From Lichenicola cladoniae (GTDB taxonomy: Bacteria > Pseudomonadota > Alphaproteobacteria > Acetobacterales > Acetobacteraceae), in NCBI RefSeq assembly GCF_013201075.1, contig NZ_CP053709.1, forward strand, positions 1 to 64,000: a stretch of DNA of 64,000 nucleotides. The letters are read 5' to 3'. The translations under genes and the position numbers were made by a program. Shown here in pieces: positions 46,806-55,654 of this stretch (positions are counted from its first letter, which is position 1; each line of letters starts with the position of its first letter). The notes under the pieces were generated by a model that saw nothing but the letters and a program-made list of their open reading frames with translations, was not told where the DNA came from and ran no database searches.

Positions 46806-48347
46806 CTAATGGTAGTAGCTGGAGCCACGGATGTTGTCGTGCAGCAGTGGCGTCTCGTCCGTGGCTTGCGGCGACGTGGGTCGGTCGAGACGATGCTTGA
46901 GGATCGAGGCGACAGAGGCATAGGCCAGGGCGCCGATCTCCACGGCGCGCAGGCTGGCCGCCTCGACCCAGACTGCATCCAGGCCGCGGAACAGTCGCAG
47001 CACACCCAGGCAGGTCCGAAACCCCTGCTCGGGATGCGGTCGGCGGGCGAGCACGGCGATGATCAGCGCCTCGGTGTTCGGCCCGATGCCGCGGGCCTGG
47101 CGCTGCAGCCGTTCGGGCGTCCACTCGGCGTAGCGCCGATGTGCGCTTGGCATGTGCTCGGGTTGGGTGCCGTGCCGCGGTCCGCCATAGCGCCGGACGT
47201 GCGCTGCGACCCGCTTGCCGCGATGGAACACCTCGATCGTGCGGGCCGTGGCACGGGTGTCGACCTGCTCGCGGATCAACGCATGCGGCACCGAGTAGAA
47301 AAAGCTCTGCACCTCGACGTGGTAGTCGATGCCGACGCGGGCGAGGTGCCAGTCGGCATACTCGTAATCGTCCTGCGGCAGGGGCTGCATGACGTGCCGC
47401 TCGATCGTCTCGAACAGCTGGCGGCGGCTGATGCCCAGGCGCCGCATTTCTCGACCGTTCATCCGCTCGAGGGCGATGGCGATCGCAGCGTTGCACTCAC
47501 CCAGGGAAAAGAACGTGACGTTGCGCAGGCGGCCGACGATGTAGGACTGCGCGAACCGCACACCCGCCTCGACGGCGGCTTTGTCGCGCTGGCGCCGCGG
47601 CCGTGCTGGCAGGACGCCGACCCCGTAGTAAGCCGCCATCGCGGCATAGCTGCGGTTGATCTCGGGATCGTAGAACGAGGCCTTGTTGACGCCGCTCTTG
47701 AGGTTGTCCGGCACCATCAGGCGCGGAACCGCACCGAAGTAGCGGAACATCCGCACGTGCGCACCCACCCAATCGGGTAGTCCCTGCGGCCAGGTTGCTT
47801 CTGCATAGGTCAGACTGGAAGCGCCGAGCACGGCGACGAAGATCTCCGCCATTCGCACTTCGCCGGTGACCGGATCGGCGATCGGCACCCGCTTGCCCGA
47901 ATAGTCGACGAACGCCTTGTGCCCTGCCACGTGCTGCTGGCGCATTGTCGGCGGCAACCGCCGTTCAAAATCGCGGAACAGTTCGCAGAACCGACTGTAG
48001 GCATAACCCTCAGGATGGGTTCCTCTGTATTCCTCCCACAGGATCATCAGGTTGACGCCCGGGCGCTTGAGCTCGCGCGCCAGCACCGCCCAGTCGGGTC
48101 CGGCATGGAAGCGCGCTCCAAGCCGCACGCCGCCGTTGACGAACAGGCGCGCCATCAGGATCTCGTCGGTCGCGTCCACATCCAACGGCCAGGTGATCCC
48201 GGCCGCGACGGCTCGGCCGAGATACTCGCGCACCGTGCTGGGCGAGATGCCCAGCTCGCGTGCGATCAACCGGGCACTGGCGCCCGCTCCAAAATGCATC
48301 GTCAGTAAATGTCGTATCCGCCGCATGGACAGCCTGTGTGTCGGCAT
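46806..48347 (-). CDS. istA: IS21 transposase IstA
   Basis: The 513-residue transposase begins PTHRLSMRRIRHLLTMHFGAGASARLIARELGISPSTVREYL (helix-turn-helix). The DDE core has KAFVDYSGKRVPI, VPDNLKSGVNKASFYDPEINRSYAAMAAYYG and KAAVEAGVRFAQSYIVGRLR. A C-terminal beta-domain follows with YSVPHALIREQVDTRAT. The frame opens earlier, at 48410, but ATG 48347 has GGAGGG five bases upstream. It appears functional. Confidence 0.94.
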   Translation of the reverse strand: MPTHRLSMRRIRHLLTMHFGAGASARLIARELGISPSTVREYLGRAVAAGITWPLDVDATDEILMARLFVNGGVRLGARFHAGPDWAVLARELKRPGVNLMILWEEYRGTHPEGYAYSRFCELFRDFERRLPPTMRQQHVAGHKAFVDYSGKRVPIADPVTGEVRMAEIFVAVLGASSLTYAEATWPQGLPDWVGAHVRMFRYFGAVPRLMVPDNLKSGVNKASFYDPEINRSYAAMAAYYGVGVLPARPRRQRDKAAVEAGVRFAQSYIVGRLRNVTFFSLGECNAAIAIALERMNGREMRRLGISRRQLFETIERHVMQPLPQDDYEYADWHLARVGIDYHVEVQSFFYSVPHALIREQVDTRATARTIEVFHRGKRVAAHVRRYGGPRHGTQPEHMPSAHRRYAEWTPERLQRQARGIGPNTEALIIAVLARRPHPEQGFRTCLGVLRLFRGLDAVWVEAASLRAVEIGALAYASVASILKHRLDRPTSPQATDETPLLHDNIRGSSYYH

Positions 48348-48571
48348 CCATCCCTCCATCGATTGCGATGGCGGCACTGGAGACCAGGTCATTGCTGACC
48401 CGCGAGACAATCCATCTCCGGTTGCCCACTCCTACCCTCAGGGTGAGCGGGATCATCGGAATGGTGGGCGGCTTGAAATCGGAACGGTGGGCGACATCAA
48501 ATCGGAATGCCGAGCGCCATCAGATCGGAATGGGTGGGCGGCTTACGTCGGAATCCGCAATAAAGTGCAAC

Positions 48572-49593
48572 TGTAATGTTAGGTGTCTGGTTGTGAGACC
48601 TCCTTGGCGGCTTCTACGATCAGTCGAGCCTTGGTGAGGTCGCATGGACCTGCTCTGGTGTTTGCCTCGCGATGATCGGTTGAACAGATAGAAGCCAGTC
48701 GTTCCTGCACGACCTGGTTTGGTGTTCTGGCAGCGAGGACCCGCTGGCGGCGCGCGTTGTAGGCGACGTTGAAGCCGCGGAGAACCTGCTCGAGAGCACG
48801 ATGCGAGTAGATGTTGATGCCCAATACCTCGCTGCTAATGCGGCCGTTGAAGCGCTCCACCATGCCATTGGTTTGTGGGGTTCGCGGCTTGGTATGGCGA
48901 TAGTGCGCGCCCAGGCTTGCGCATACCTTTGCGAAGGCCGGCGTGAAGCAGCTGCCGTTATCGGTCAGCACGTGGGTGAGCGGGAATGGAAAGGCAGCGG
49001 CCGCCTCGCGGAGGAAGGCAATGGCGCTCTTTTCGGTTTCGTCGTCCTTGACGGCAAGGTGGACCGAGCGTGAGCATCGATCGATAGCCACGTAGAGATA
49101 CCGCTTGCGTCTTTCGGCATTAGCTGTCTGCAGCTTTGGCAGATGCTTGATGTCGATATGCACGAAGCCAAGGTCGTATTCACGGAACGTTCCCTGGCCT
49201 TTGGTGGGCTGTTCGGAGGAGGGCTTAGGTCTGCGATTGAGACCGGCTGCCTTGAGGATACGCCAGATACTGTCGCGATTGAGGTGTGGCAGGAAGTGGC
49301 AGACGGCGAAAGTCAGGTCATCCAGAGGAAAGTTGGTTTCACGTCGCAGGGTGCAGACGATTGCACGCTCTTCATCAGTCGCCTTCCAGGGAAGTCGGTG
49401 CGGGCGCGCTGAGTGATCAAGGCAGTCAGCGGCACCTCGCTTGCGCCACTTGCGTACCGTTTCGGCGCTGATGCCGTAGCGCCTGGCTACAGTGCTACTC
49501 GGCTCCGTGGATCGGGCGATCTCGATACGGGTGGCGGGTGTGGTACGGGCTTGCGGATGGATCTGCGGCATGCGTCACCTGTGTCCGGCTACA
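48572..49593 (-). mobile_element. IS481-family insertion sequence
   Basis: One transposase gene nearly fills the element. TGTA and AGGTG(T/A)C occur near both ends in inverted orientation, so the ends are placed at about 48572 and 49593. The repeats are weak and the exact boundary is uncertain. It lies directly against the last bases of the IS701 remnant. Confidence 0.6.
48579..49571 (-). CDS. IS481-family transposase
   Basis: The 330-residue protein has an N-terminal helix-turn-helix (TVARRYGISAETVRKWRKRGAADCLDHSARPH) and an integrase core. The core has FVHIDIKHLPKL (first Asp), THVLTDNGSCFTPAFAKVCASLGAHYRHTKPRTPQTNGMVERFNGRI (second Asp and Glu) and FNVAYNARRQRVLAARTPNQVV. All catalytic residues are intact. 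Confidence 0.94.
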   Translation of the reverse strand: MPQIHPQARTTPATRIEIARSTEPSSTVARRYGISAETVRKWRKRGAADCLDHSARPHRLPWKATDEERAIVCTLRRETNFPLDDLTFAVCHFLPHLNRDSIWRILKAAGLNRRPKPSSEQPTKGQGTFREYDLGFVHIDIKHLPKLQTANAERRKRYLYVAIDRCSRSVHLAVKDDETEKSAIAFLREAAAAFPFPLTHVLTDNGSCFTPAFAKVCASLGAHYRHTKPRTPQTNGMVERFNGRISSEVLGINIYSHRALEQVLRGFNVAYNARRQRVLAARTPNQVVQERLASICSTDHREANTRAGPCDLTKARLIVEAAKEVSQPDT

Positions 49594-49685
49594 GCGGCAA
49601 GGCGGTTAAACCTGTAGGCATAGTCCTGGATCGCCAACCCTACCGGATCCCAACAATGTTCCGCAACCAAACAGCTAGGTTGCCG

Positions 49686-50479
49686 ACTCAATCAGGCCAG
49701 CCAAAAACAGATGGTTGCGACGAGTGCGACAGCGGAGAGGAAGTTTCTGGCGAGCCGGTCGTAGCGCGTGGCGATGCGTCGCCAGTCCTTCATCCTGCAG
49801 AACATGCGCTCGATGACGTTGCGCCTGCGATACGCGATCCGGTTCAGGGGATAGGGATGGCGGCGCGTGCCATTTGACGGAATGACCACTTCGGTGCCGA
49901 GAGCTTCGAGTGGTTTGCGGAAGTGATCGGCATCGTAGGCTTTGTCCGCCAGCAATCGCATTGGCGGCGCGACGTCGTCGAGCAACGTTGCTGCGACGCT
50001 GATGTCGGCAATGTTGCCTGGCGTCAGGACGAAGGCGATCGGCTTGCCTTGAGCATTGGCCAGAGCGTGGATCTTGCTGGTCCGTCCGCCACGTGACCGG
50101 CCGATCGCCTGCGCCGCATCCCCTTTTTTGACCCTGCCGCGGAGCGGTGGGCCTTGATGTGGGTGCTGTCGATGCTGAGCTCGTCCGGGATGTTCCCGGC
50201 CGCAGCCAGACGCGCGAACAGCTTGTGCCACAGCCCCTGCGCACTCCACCGGTTGTAGCGGTTATAGATCGTCGTGGGCGGCCTATACTCGGGCGGACAG
50301 TCCTTCCATCGGCAACCTGACCGCAGCACGTGCAGAATGCCGCTGATGACCCGGCGATCGTCGACACGCGGGACACCCGGCCGGTTCTTCGGCAGATGCG
50401 GTTCAAGCACCGTCCACGCCTCGTCGCTCAGCCAGTCCAGTTCGCTCATGCCGATCCCTCCCGATCAGCTCAGCGAATC
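49686..50479 (-). mobile_element. IS5-family insertion sequence (IS427-like)
   Basis: The ends are weak inverted repeats (GACTCAATCAG against GATTCGCTGAG). The element contains a two-phase transposase with a slippery A6G4 run. No target duplication could be defined. It differs clearly from the IS5 copies at 20.6 and 43.8 kb. Confidence 0.65.
49692..50449 (-). CDS. IS5-family transposase made by frameshift (orfAB)
   Basis: Phase A starts at 50449 with SELDWLSDEAWTVLEPHLPKNRPGVPRVDDRRVISGILHVLRSGCRWKDCP and contains LSIDSTHIKAHRSAAG (first Asp). At AAAAAAGGGG near 50,130 it can slip into phase B: KKGDAAQAIGRSRGGRTSKIHA, LLADKAYDADHF (second Asp) and RRRNVIERMFCRMKDWRRIATRYD (catalytic Glu). 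It looks functional. Confidence 0.88.
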
Positions 50480-50585
50480 ACATCAGGAAAGCTAAATCAA
50501 TACGTTGATCGGGTTGTCACCCTAGTGCCGCCCTCAAAGTGGTGTTCAACGTTCACTAAAGCTAATTGCGATCAAGCCATTCTGC

Positions 50586-51185
50586 CTACAACTTTTTGAT
50601 GCTCATTCTGGCGATGGCTTGAACTCGTGTTATAAGCGGATTCCTGACTGCACGCGAAACGTCTACGACAGAACGCAGCCGATCCCGTTCTTGAACACGG
50701 TCGGCGCAGATAATCTCGCAGAGGTCGACCATCTCACAAATCTGCGGGCGAAACCGTTTTGTTCTGCGCCAGCGGCGAGCTGCCTCCTCAACCGCCCACA
50801 TTGGGAATGAACCGAGATCCTCGGCCCAGTCATCGGCAATTCTCGCCTCCACTTCAGGTGGGTGGGGATCCGAGCGGAAGTGGGACATCAAAGCGAGCAA
50901 GCGACCAAGGAGGTCCCATCGTGTTGCCGGCGCAAGGTGTGCTTCTAGAGAGGAAAGATAAGTCTCGATCTCAGTCAGCTCAGATCCCTCTTCGACTGGA
51001 ACCGGCTTCCAAAACTCGAGCATCTTAACCGAGCCGTCAGCGGGAAAGACCATGCGCGACGAGGCGACGCCAGTCTTGATCGCCCGCTGAACTGCTGGGG
51101 GGGGAAGTCCCTCCTCCAGTAACCCGTTAAAATCGACGATTCCATGTTGATAACGACTCGGCTCTCGTAGGCTTTGGATCGACAT
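50586..51185 (-). CDS. Hypothetical replication-region protein, 199 residues
   Basis: From ATG 51185 (GGAG nine bases upstream) the protein contains LSSLEAHLAPATRWDLLGRLLALMSHF. It goes on with DDWAEDLGSFPMWAVEEAARRWRRTKRFRPQICEMVDLCE, a pattern found in phage and plasmid proteins next to replication genes. Its role is unknown; helicase loading or primase interaction is only a guess from context. It starts six bases after the stop of the upstream HTH protein, so the two form an operon. Confidence 0.6.
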   Translation of the reverse strand: MSIQSLREPSRYQHGIVDFNGLLEEGLPPPAVQRAIKTGVASSRMVFPADGSVKMLEFWKPVPVEEGSELTEIETYLSSLEAHLAPATRWDLLGRLLALMSHFRSDPHPPEVEARIADDWAEDLGSFPMWAVEEAARRWRRTKRFRPQICEMVDLCEIICADRVQERDRLRSVVDVSRAVRNPLITRVQAIARMSIKKL

Positions 51186-51190
51186 TACAG

Positions 51191-52024
51191 TCAGCTCCAG
51201 CAGCTCTTGGTAGAAAGTGGTGGTGCCCCGGCGGATGACACCCAGGCTGCAAAACGGGAATCGGCCCGTCCCACCGCGGAAGTATGTCTGGACGGCGGGG
51301 ATGCGATGGATTGAGGACTTGACCTCAGACCGCGTGCTCCTCTGGCCGCATCTTCTGCGAACCAGCACAGCCACGCATCATCCAGACGAGTGGGAAGATA
51401 GCGATATCCTTTCGCTCGGCATCGGGATGCGAACATTGTGGAGTGTGCTACAACGTTTGCGGTCGGACAGAGGGTTAGAGCTGCCTGTAAGGCTTCCGCA
51501 GAGGGTTTCCAATTGTCTGGTATGGTGCTCACCGTCATAGGCGCATTCTCTGGAGGCTCCCTGACGGGAATGGCCGCAACATCAACATGAGCGTCGCGTG
51601 CTCGAGGGCGAGGGTAATGAATCTGTTTAGGTTCTACCTGACTCGTGTCGTCGTCGTGACGGGGGGTGTCTTTCGCTCGACTGGGGCCTGACGTACGGAC
51701 GTCACCGGTCCCCAGGTCGGGGGCAGAGAGAACGAGCTTGTAGAGGCACGAGGTGGTGCCCCCGTTTCGACGGGTCCGCATCTCCTTGATCAGGAACCCG
51801 GCTTCCGCAAGGTCTGCGACGACACGATTGACCCAGGGTCTGCTGCGCTTGAGATGACGCGCAAGGGTCGCCTGGGACGGTTCGCAGAAGCCCTGCTCAT
51901 CGGCGTAGGTCGAAAGCGCTGCCAGCACGCAGAACCGGTCAGCGTCGATACCGGGATGGAGCAGCCACCAAGCTGGGACCTTGGCCCATCGAGTTACGCT
52001 TCCAAATGTTGGGTCGTCCCTCAT
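51191..52024 (-). CDS. Helix-turn-helix replication-type protein
   Basis: The 277-residue protein begins with a winged-helix domain: SVTRWAKVPAWWLLHPGIDADRFCVLAALSTYADEQGFCEPSQATLARHLKRSRPWVNRVVADLAEAGFL. Then comes a linker rich in charged residues and a C-terminal part with WKPSAEALQAALTLCPTANVVAHSTMFASRCRAKGY. The last part resembles the DnaT-like C-terminal domain that binds single-stranded DNA. It precedes the 199-residue gene and is divergent from repA across the iteron region. Confidence 0.65.
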   Translation of the reverse strand: MRDDPTFGSVTRWAKVPAWWLLHPGIDADRFCVLAALSTYADEQGFCEPSQATLARHLKRSRPWVNRVVADLAEAGFLIKEMRTRRNGGTTSCLYKLVLSAPDLGTGDVRTSGPSRAKDTPRHDDDTSQVEPKQIHYPRPRARDAHVDVAAIPVREPPENAPMTVSTIPDNWKPSAEALQAALTLCPTANVVAHSTMFASRCRAKGYRYLPTRLDDAWLCWFAEDAARGARGLRSSPQSIASPPSRHTSAVGRADSRFAAWVSSAGAPPLSTKSCWS

Positions 52025-52218
52025 AGGGCCTCCGCGTCAATGGTCATGCCAACACTCGAAGCTCAGGCGGTAAGTCTCGGTCAAAGACAAAGCGACTAAG
52101 CAAGGAAGGTCATCGAGGCATCACCGTAGGTTTGGATGGCACGACCCAAGGGCAGTCCGGCACAAGAGAAGGTGCGAATGGCAGATGCTGGCTTAGGAGG
52201 CCTCCGAATCGGGCTAGT

Positions 52219-52642
52219 GCCCGACAAACCTCCGTGTTGCTGCCTCCGCGCTCCTGCACCGGCCGCATCGTCTAGAGAGGTTTGTCGGGCGGCACCGGTG
52301 GTAAGTCGGGCAATCATAGAGGATGATCAGGCGCAACAAGGGGTCTGCCGGGCATTTTAGTAGGTTAAAAAGGCAAATATGCCGCCTCATCGCGCCACGA
52401 GGTTCCATTTGGGCTTTGAAATAGGTGGTTAGGAAGGTTTGTCGGGCGGTGTCGCACGGATCCCTGCCCGGACGCAGGGTACCATTTGGGGACCAGGGCG
52501 ACGGCGGCACCATGGGGGGAGGTTTGTCGGGCAGGTGCCGGCTGAGCCCTATGCCTAAGCAAGGTCATCGAACCGACGACTTGATTGGCAGACCAATAGC
52601 GGCTGCGCAGGGTCAAGCAAACATTGAACGCCCGGCAAACCT
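52219..52642. repeat. Iteron cluster, probable plasmid origin of replication
   Basis: The 13-mer AGGTTTGTCGGGC occurs in direct orientation at 52278-52290, 52435-52447 and 52520-52532. It is inverted at 52219-52231 and, with one change, at 52630-52642. Shorter variants GTAAGTCGGGC (52301) and GGTCTGCCGGGC (about 52342) lie between. A second pair, GGT(T/A)CCATTTGGG, is found at about 52401 and 52479. The cluster lies just upstream of the RepA-like gene, as in iteron-controlled plasmids. Confidence 0.8.
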
Positions 52643-52783
52643 CCACGAGCGCCCTCAGAACCTCCTTACCTGCCTGTTTGTCCTACCTTTCTCCTGCTGT
52701 TTTATCGTGGGTTCTGGTCACCGTTATTGCAGTATCAGACGAAGCAGGACATCCTTACGGGAAATCTGGATCAGGAAAGCACC

Positions 52784-53905
52784 ATGGCTGCAGGGAGCGA
52801 TTCGAGAAAAGCGGTTCAGGCGGCTCAGCAGAGCGCACTCCAGTTTGCGCTTTGGGAAGTGCTGGATACGTCGAAAACGAATATGGTAGCGCTTTATGAT
52901 CTCGCGCCGCGCTTCGTTTTTGATCAGCGAAGGTCCGACGCTCAAACCCCAGCCAGGAAAGTAATCGAACGAGACTTCAGCTTCGACGGGAAGCGCTATC
53001 GGATCACGATGAAGCCAACGCAGATCATCCTGTCTGATAAGACTGAGGTGGAGCGCTATTTAGGCGAGAGGGAGCAGATCGTTGAGGAAGTCATTCGACG
53101 CTTGGCTAGTAATCGGAACAGGCTGAGACTACACGGCGAAAACAAGATTCGATTTGTCTTCACTGTATATGAAGTCCAGGAAGAGCTTGCTAGAGTCAAA
53201 CACACCTACTCAAGGGACGAGATCCGCGAAGCAATCACGCTACTTGCTGAAGTCCGTTTAAAGATCGAATCGCTGGATGAAAGACGGGCGGCCTTTCTGT
53301 CTGCCGCGGCGTTTCCGGTCATGGGAATGCGACGGGCTCAAGAAGACGACAGTGAGACCTTCGTCGAGTTTAATCCCCTGGTCGCTGATGCGATCAAGAT
53401 GCTGAGCTTCGAGCAAGTTAGCTATGAACTTCTTATGAAGGTAAGGGATCCTGTTGCCCGCTGGTTACTCAAACGCTTGCACACCAAGATCTCCAATACC
53501 AATGAACCGATACAGCTCATGGACGCAACGGAGATCCGTAGGGACAGCGGCATGCCGGTTTGGAAAAAATCCAGAGACATGCTGAGACGGGTATCAAGTG
53601 CGGTCGACGTCCTTCGTCGTGAGGGCATACTCACAGATATTCAGACTGAAGAGCGGATGGTTGGTAAGCGCAAGGACGATCTCACGTTTACCATGGTTGC
53701 GTCAGAGTGGTTTGCTGCGCAAACACGGCGGTCCCGGCAGGCAGTTGTTGATAATCAGAAAGACTTTGTTCAAGCCGCGACTGGGCGCAATCCGGCGGAT
53801 GATTTTGTTCCGCTTCCCCCGGCAGACGCCTATCGCTTACGCGAATTGAGAAAGCGCCGGGAGAAGACGCTAACTATTGTGGGCAAGGATACTCTGCCTG
53901 ATTAG
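52784..53905 (+). CDS. repA: RepA-like plasmid replication initiator
   Basis: The 373-residue protein has no enzyme motif. Two winged-helix-like halves are suggested: KHTYSRDEIREAITLLAEVRLKIES in the first, and ARWLLKRLHTKISNTNEPIQLMDATEIRRDSGMPVWKKSRDMLRRVSSAVDVLRREGIL in the second. This fits the initiators that bind iterons. The iteron cluster immediately upstream supports the role. ATG 52784 has AGGAAAG six bases before it; a TTG 19 codons upstream is less likely. The gene faces parAB. Confidence 0.75.
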   Translation: MAAGSDSRKAVQAAQQSALQFALWEVLDTSKTNMVALYDLAPRFVFDQRRSDAQTPARKVIERDFSFDGKRYRITMKPTQIILSDKTEVERYLGEREQIVEEVIRRLASNRNRLRLHGENKIRFVFTVYEVQEELARVKHTYSRDEIREAITLLAEVRLKIESLDERRAAFLSAAAFPVMGMRRAQEDDSETFVEFNPLVADAIKMLSFEQVSYELLMKVRDPVARWLLKRLHTKISNTNEPIQLMDATEIRRDSGMPVWKKSRDMLRRVSSAVDVLRREGILTDIQTEERMVGKRKDDLTFTMVASEWFAAQTRRSRQAVVDNQKDFVQAATGRNPADDFVPLPPADAYRLRELRKRREKTLTIVGKDTLPD

Positions 53906-53991
53906 GGATGAAGCAATCATATTAGGTTGTTATCTGACTATTGCAGTGTTGAAAGCTCGTATTAGCATCCTGTCGAACACACCGAAGAAGA

Positions 53992-54705
53992 TTATTCAGT
54001 ATCGTCATCCTCTCGATCGAGAAGCCTACTGAGCTCCTTAAGACGCCGCAATATTGTTTCGAGCTCCTCGGATATCTGCTGTTCGCGACGCTTAAGGCGC
54101 TTTCTCTCTTCTTGAAGAAGCGACTTATTGACTCGCCCCGGAAGCAAGCTCTTATCTCGGGTTTCCTGACGAAGTAGAGTGATCTCTCGCCGCGTTACAT
54201 CAGCGCGCAGGAGCCCGCGGTCGCGTGCAATCGCGAGTTGCTCATCATCGAGAAGGGTAATTTGATAAGCTGTCCCATAGCTCCCAGGACAGGCCTCGTA
54301 AGGCAATCGGCCGTTATCCACCGCGCGGGCGATTTGGCGAAATTGTGTGGCTGTTGCTTCTGAAAACGGAAAGACACGCTCACTACCAGACCGGAGACGT
54401 TGAAACTCCGTCTTGGACAGCGTTTCCTCAAGCGAAATTAACGCACGTCCAATAGAGATGAAGGAATCGCGGGCTTCGGACCAACTGCGAAGGATCTCGG
54501 CGCGGACGTCTAGTATGCGACGGATCTTGCTTTCGTCCTCAATAACGTTCGTGCCTAAGAAGACTTCTCGGAGCGCTTCGAGCACCGCGGGATCGATAAG
54601 AATTTGCTCTTCCAGCTCACTCGATCGTTTATCAACCGGCTGGACGTCTTCGTCGGACGCTAAAAACTTCTTTAGCGATGCACGTGCTCGGGTTTGATGG
54701 GCCAT
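53992..54705 (-). CDS. ParA partner protein with DUF3102-like domain
   Basis: This 237-residue protein starts in ATGA overlap with the parA stop and takes the position of parB. It has no ParB nuclease-like (GERRxRA) motif. Residues about 70-130 read AEILRSWSEARDSFISIGRALISLEETL and FPFSEATATQFRQIARAV, a DUF3102-like helical unit. The C-terminus is a strongly charged coiled coil (NKSLLQEERKRLKRREQQISEELETILRRLKELSRLL). It probably binds the centromere or stimulates ParA; this is inferred from position. Confidence 0.65.
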   Translation of the reverse strand: MAHQTRARASLKKFLASDEDVQPVDKRSSELEEQILIDPAVLEALREVFLGTNVIEDESKIRRILDVRAEILRSWSEARDSFISIGRALISLEETLSKTEFQRLRSGSERVFPFSEATATQFRQIARAVDNGRLPYEACPGSYGTAYQITLLDDEQLAIARDRGLLRADVTRREITLLRQETRDKSLLPGRVNKSLLQEERKRLKRREQQISEELETILRRLKELSRLLDREDDDTE

Positions 54706-55349
54706 CAGAGACCTACTTGCCGTCGAACGTAGGCCCAGACCTCCTCAAATGGTTCCTGGCCTCGGCTTTTTGAATAATCAAGCAACGTCAGGCCTTTGCT
54801 GCTTGGAACATGAACGTCTTCAAGTTGCGGTATTTCCACGGGACATACATCCGCAATTTTGACAAGCTTACCGCGCATCCGTGCAAACGAAGTAGTTCGA
54901 CGATTGGCCCTATTCAGAACGACAACAGACCGCTCGTTTCGCTTCTTTAAGACCTCCACCCAAGGTCCAACGCTGTCTATATCGTCTTGAGTACAGACCG
55001 CTGGAATAATGACCAAGTCCGACATTTCGGCGAGCATCGATATTGCCGGGAGATGGTCTTCAACACTTGGCGGGGTATCGATGATTGTTAAAGCCGCACG
55101 TTCGGCAAGGCGCAAGCCACCGCGCCAGTCTTGTAACCTAGCCGATTTGACAGTGGCAACGGCGAAATCGGGGAATGTGGCGCGAGTTACTTCACGGCGC
55201 TGGGCCCATTTCTCGAGTGTTCCCTGGCGGTCGAAATCAATTCCCAGAACGTCAAGACCCGCCTGGCTGGCGCTGACAAGCAGGTGCCGTGCGAGGACCG
55301 ACTTGCCGCTCCCGCCCTTTGGCGATGAAACCAATACAATTTTCCCCAT
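54705..55349 (-). CDS. parA: Plasmid partition ATPase ParA (short type)
   Basis: The 214-residue ParA/MinD-family ATPase has a deviant Walker A (SPKGGSGKSVLARHLL, signature Lys before GG), Walker A' (DVLGIDFDRQGTLEKW) and Walker B (ALTIIDTPPSVEDH). It lacks the N-terminal DNA-binding domain of type Ia, so it is the short (Ib-like) type. It drives segregation by dynamic nucleoid binding. A 15-base palindrome lies about 75 bases upstream. The downstream partner gene overlaps by one base. Confidence 0.92.
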   Translation of the reverse strand: MGKIVLVSSPKGGSGKSVLARHLLVSASQAGLDVLGIDFDRQGTLEKWAQRREVTRATFPDFAVATVKSARLQDWRGGLRLAERAALTIIDTPPSVEDHLPAISMLAEMSDLVIIPAVCTQDDIDSVGPWVEVLKKRNERSVVVLNRANRRTTSFARMRGKLVKIADVCPVEIPQLEDVHVPSSKGLTLLDYSKSRGQEPFEEVWAYVRRQVGL

Positions 55350-55421
55350 GTCGCTCCCTCGAGGGTTATCTTATGCCAGCTACTCCATCTGGTTGTCTAC
55401 ACATGAGGGTAGAAAGACGAA

Positions 55422-55436
55422 TTAGACAGTGTCTAA
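55422..55436. promoter_or_regulatory. Palindrome TTAGACA-G-TGTCTAA upstream of parA
   Basis: A perfect 7-base inverted repeat around one G. TGTCTA occurs once more at about 55394, closer to parA. The place fits an operator or a partition site; short ParA systems usually have both upstream of the operon. Confidence 0.5.
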
Positions 55437-55654
55437 TGGAGCTTTCACCTATGATGTCCAGCGGGAGCAAGGTGAACCCTCCGATGCAAAACGATCGATG
55501 GCAGCTTACCTTCGTCCTGCTCAACACCCTGCGCTTTGCAACTGGCCCTGGGCCGTGGTGGTCGAGACGCGAGTGCAGGCAAGACCTTCGAATAGCATTT
55601 GCCTCAATCGAGGCGAACCGCGCAGTTGGAAGCTGCGGCCGCTTATCCCTGCGG

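Larger units (their letters stand above)
45910..48559 (-). mobile_element. IS21-family insertion sequence, complete
   Basis: The 2,650-bp element has perfect 13-bp terminal repeats TGCGGATTCCGAC / GTCGGAATCCGCA and is flanked by the 6-bp direct repeat ATAAAG (45904-45909 and 48560-48565). Further inside, several copies of TTCCGATTTGA-like sequence occur near both ends, as usual for the multiple transposase sites of IS21. istA and istB are intact. Confidence 0.93.
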
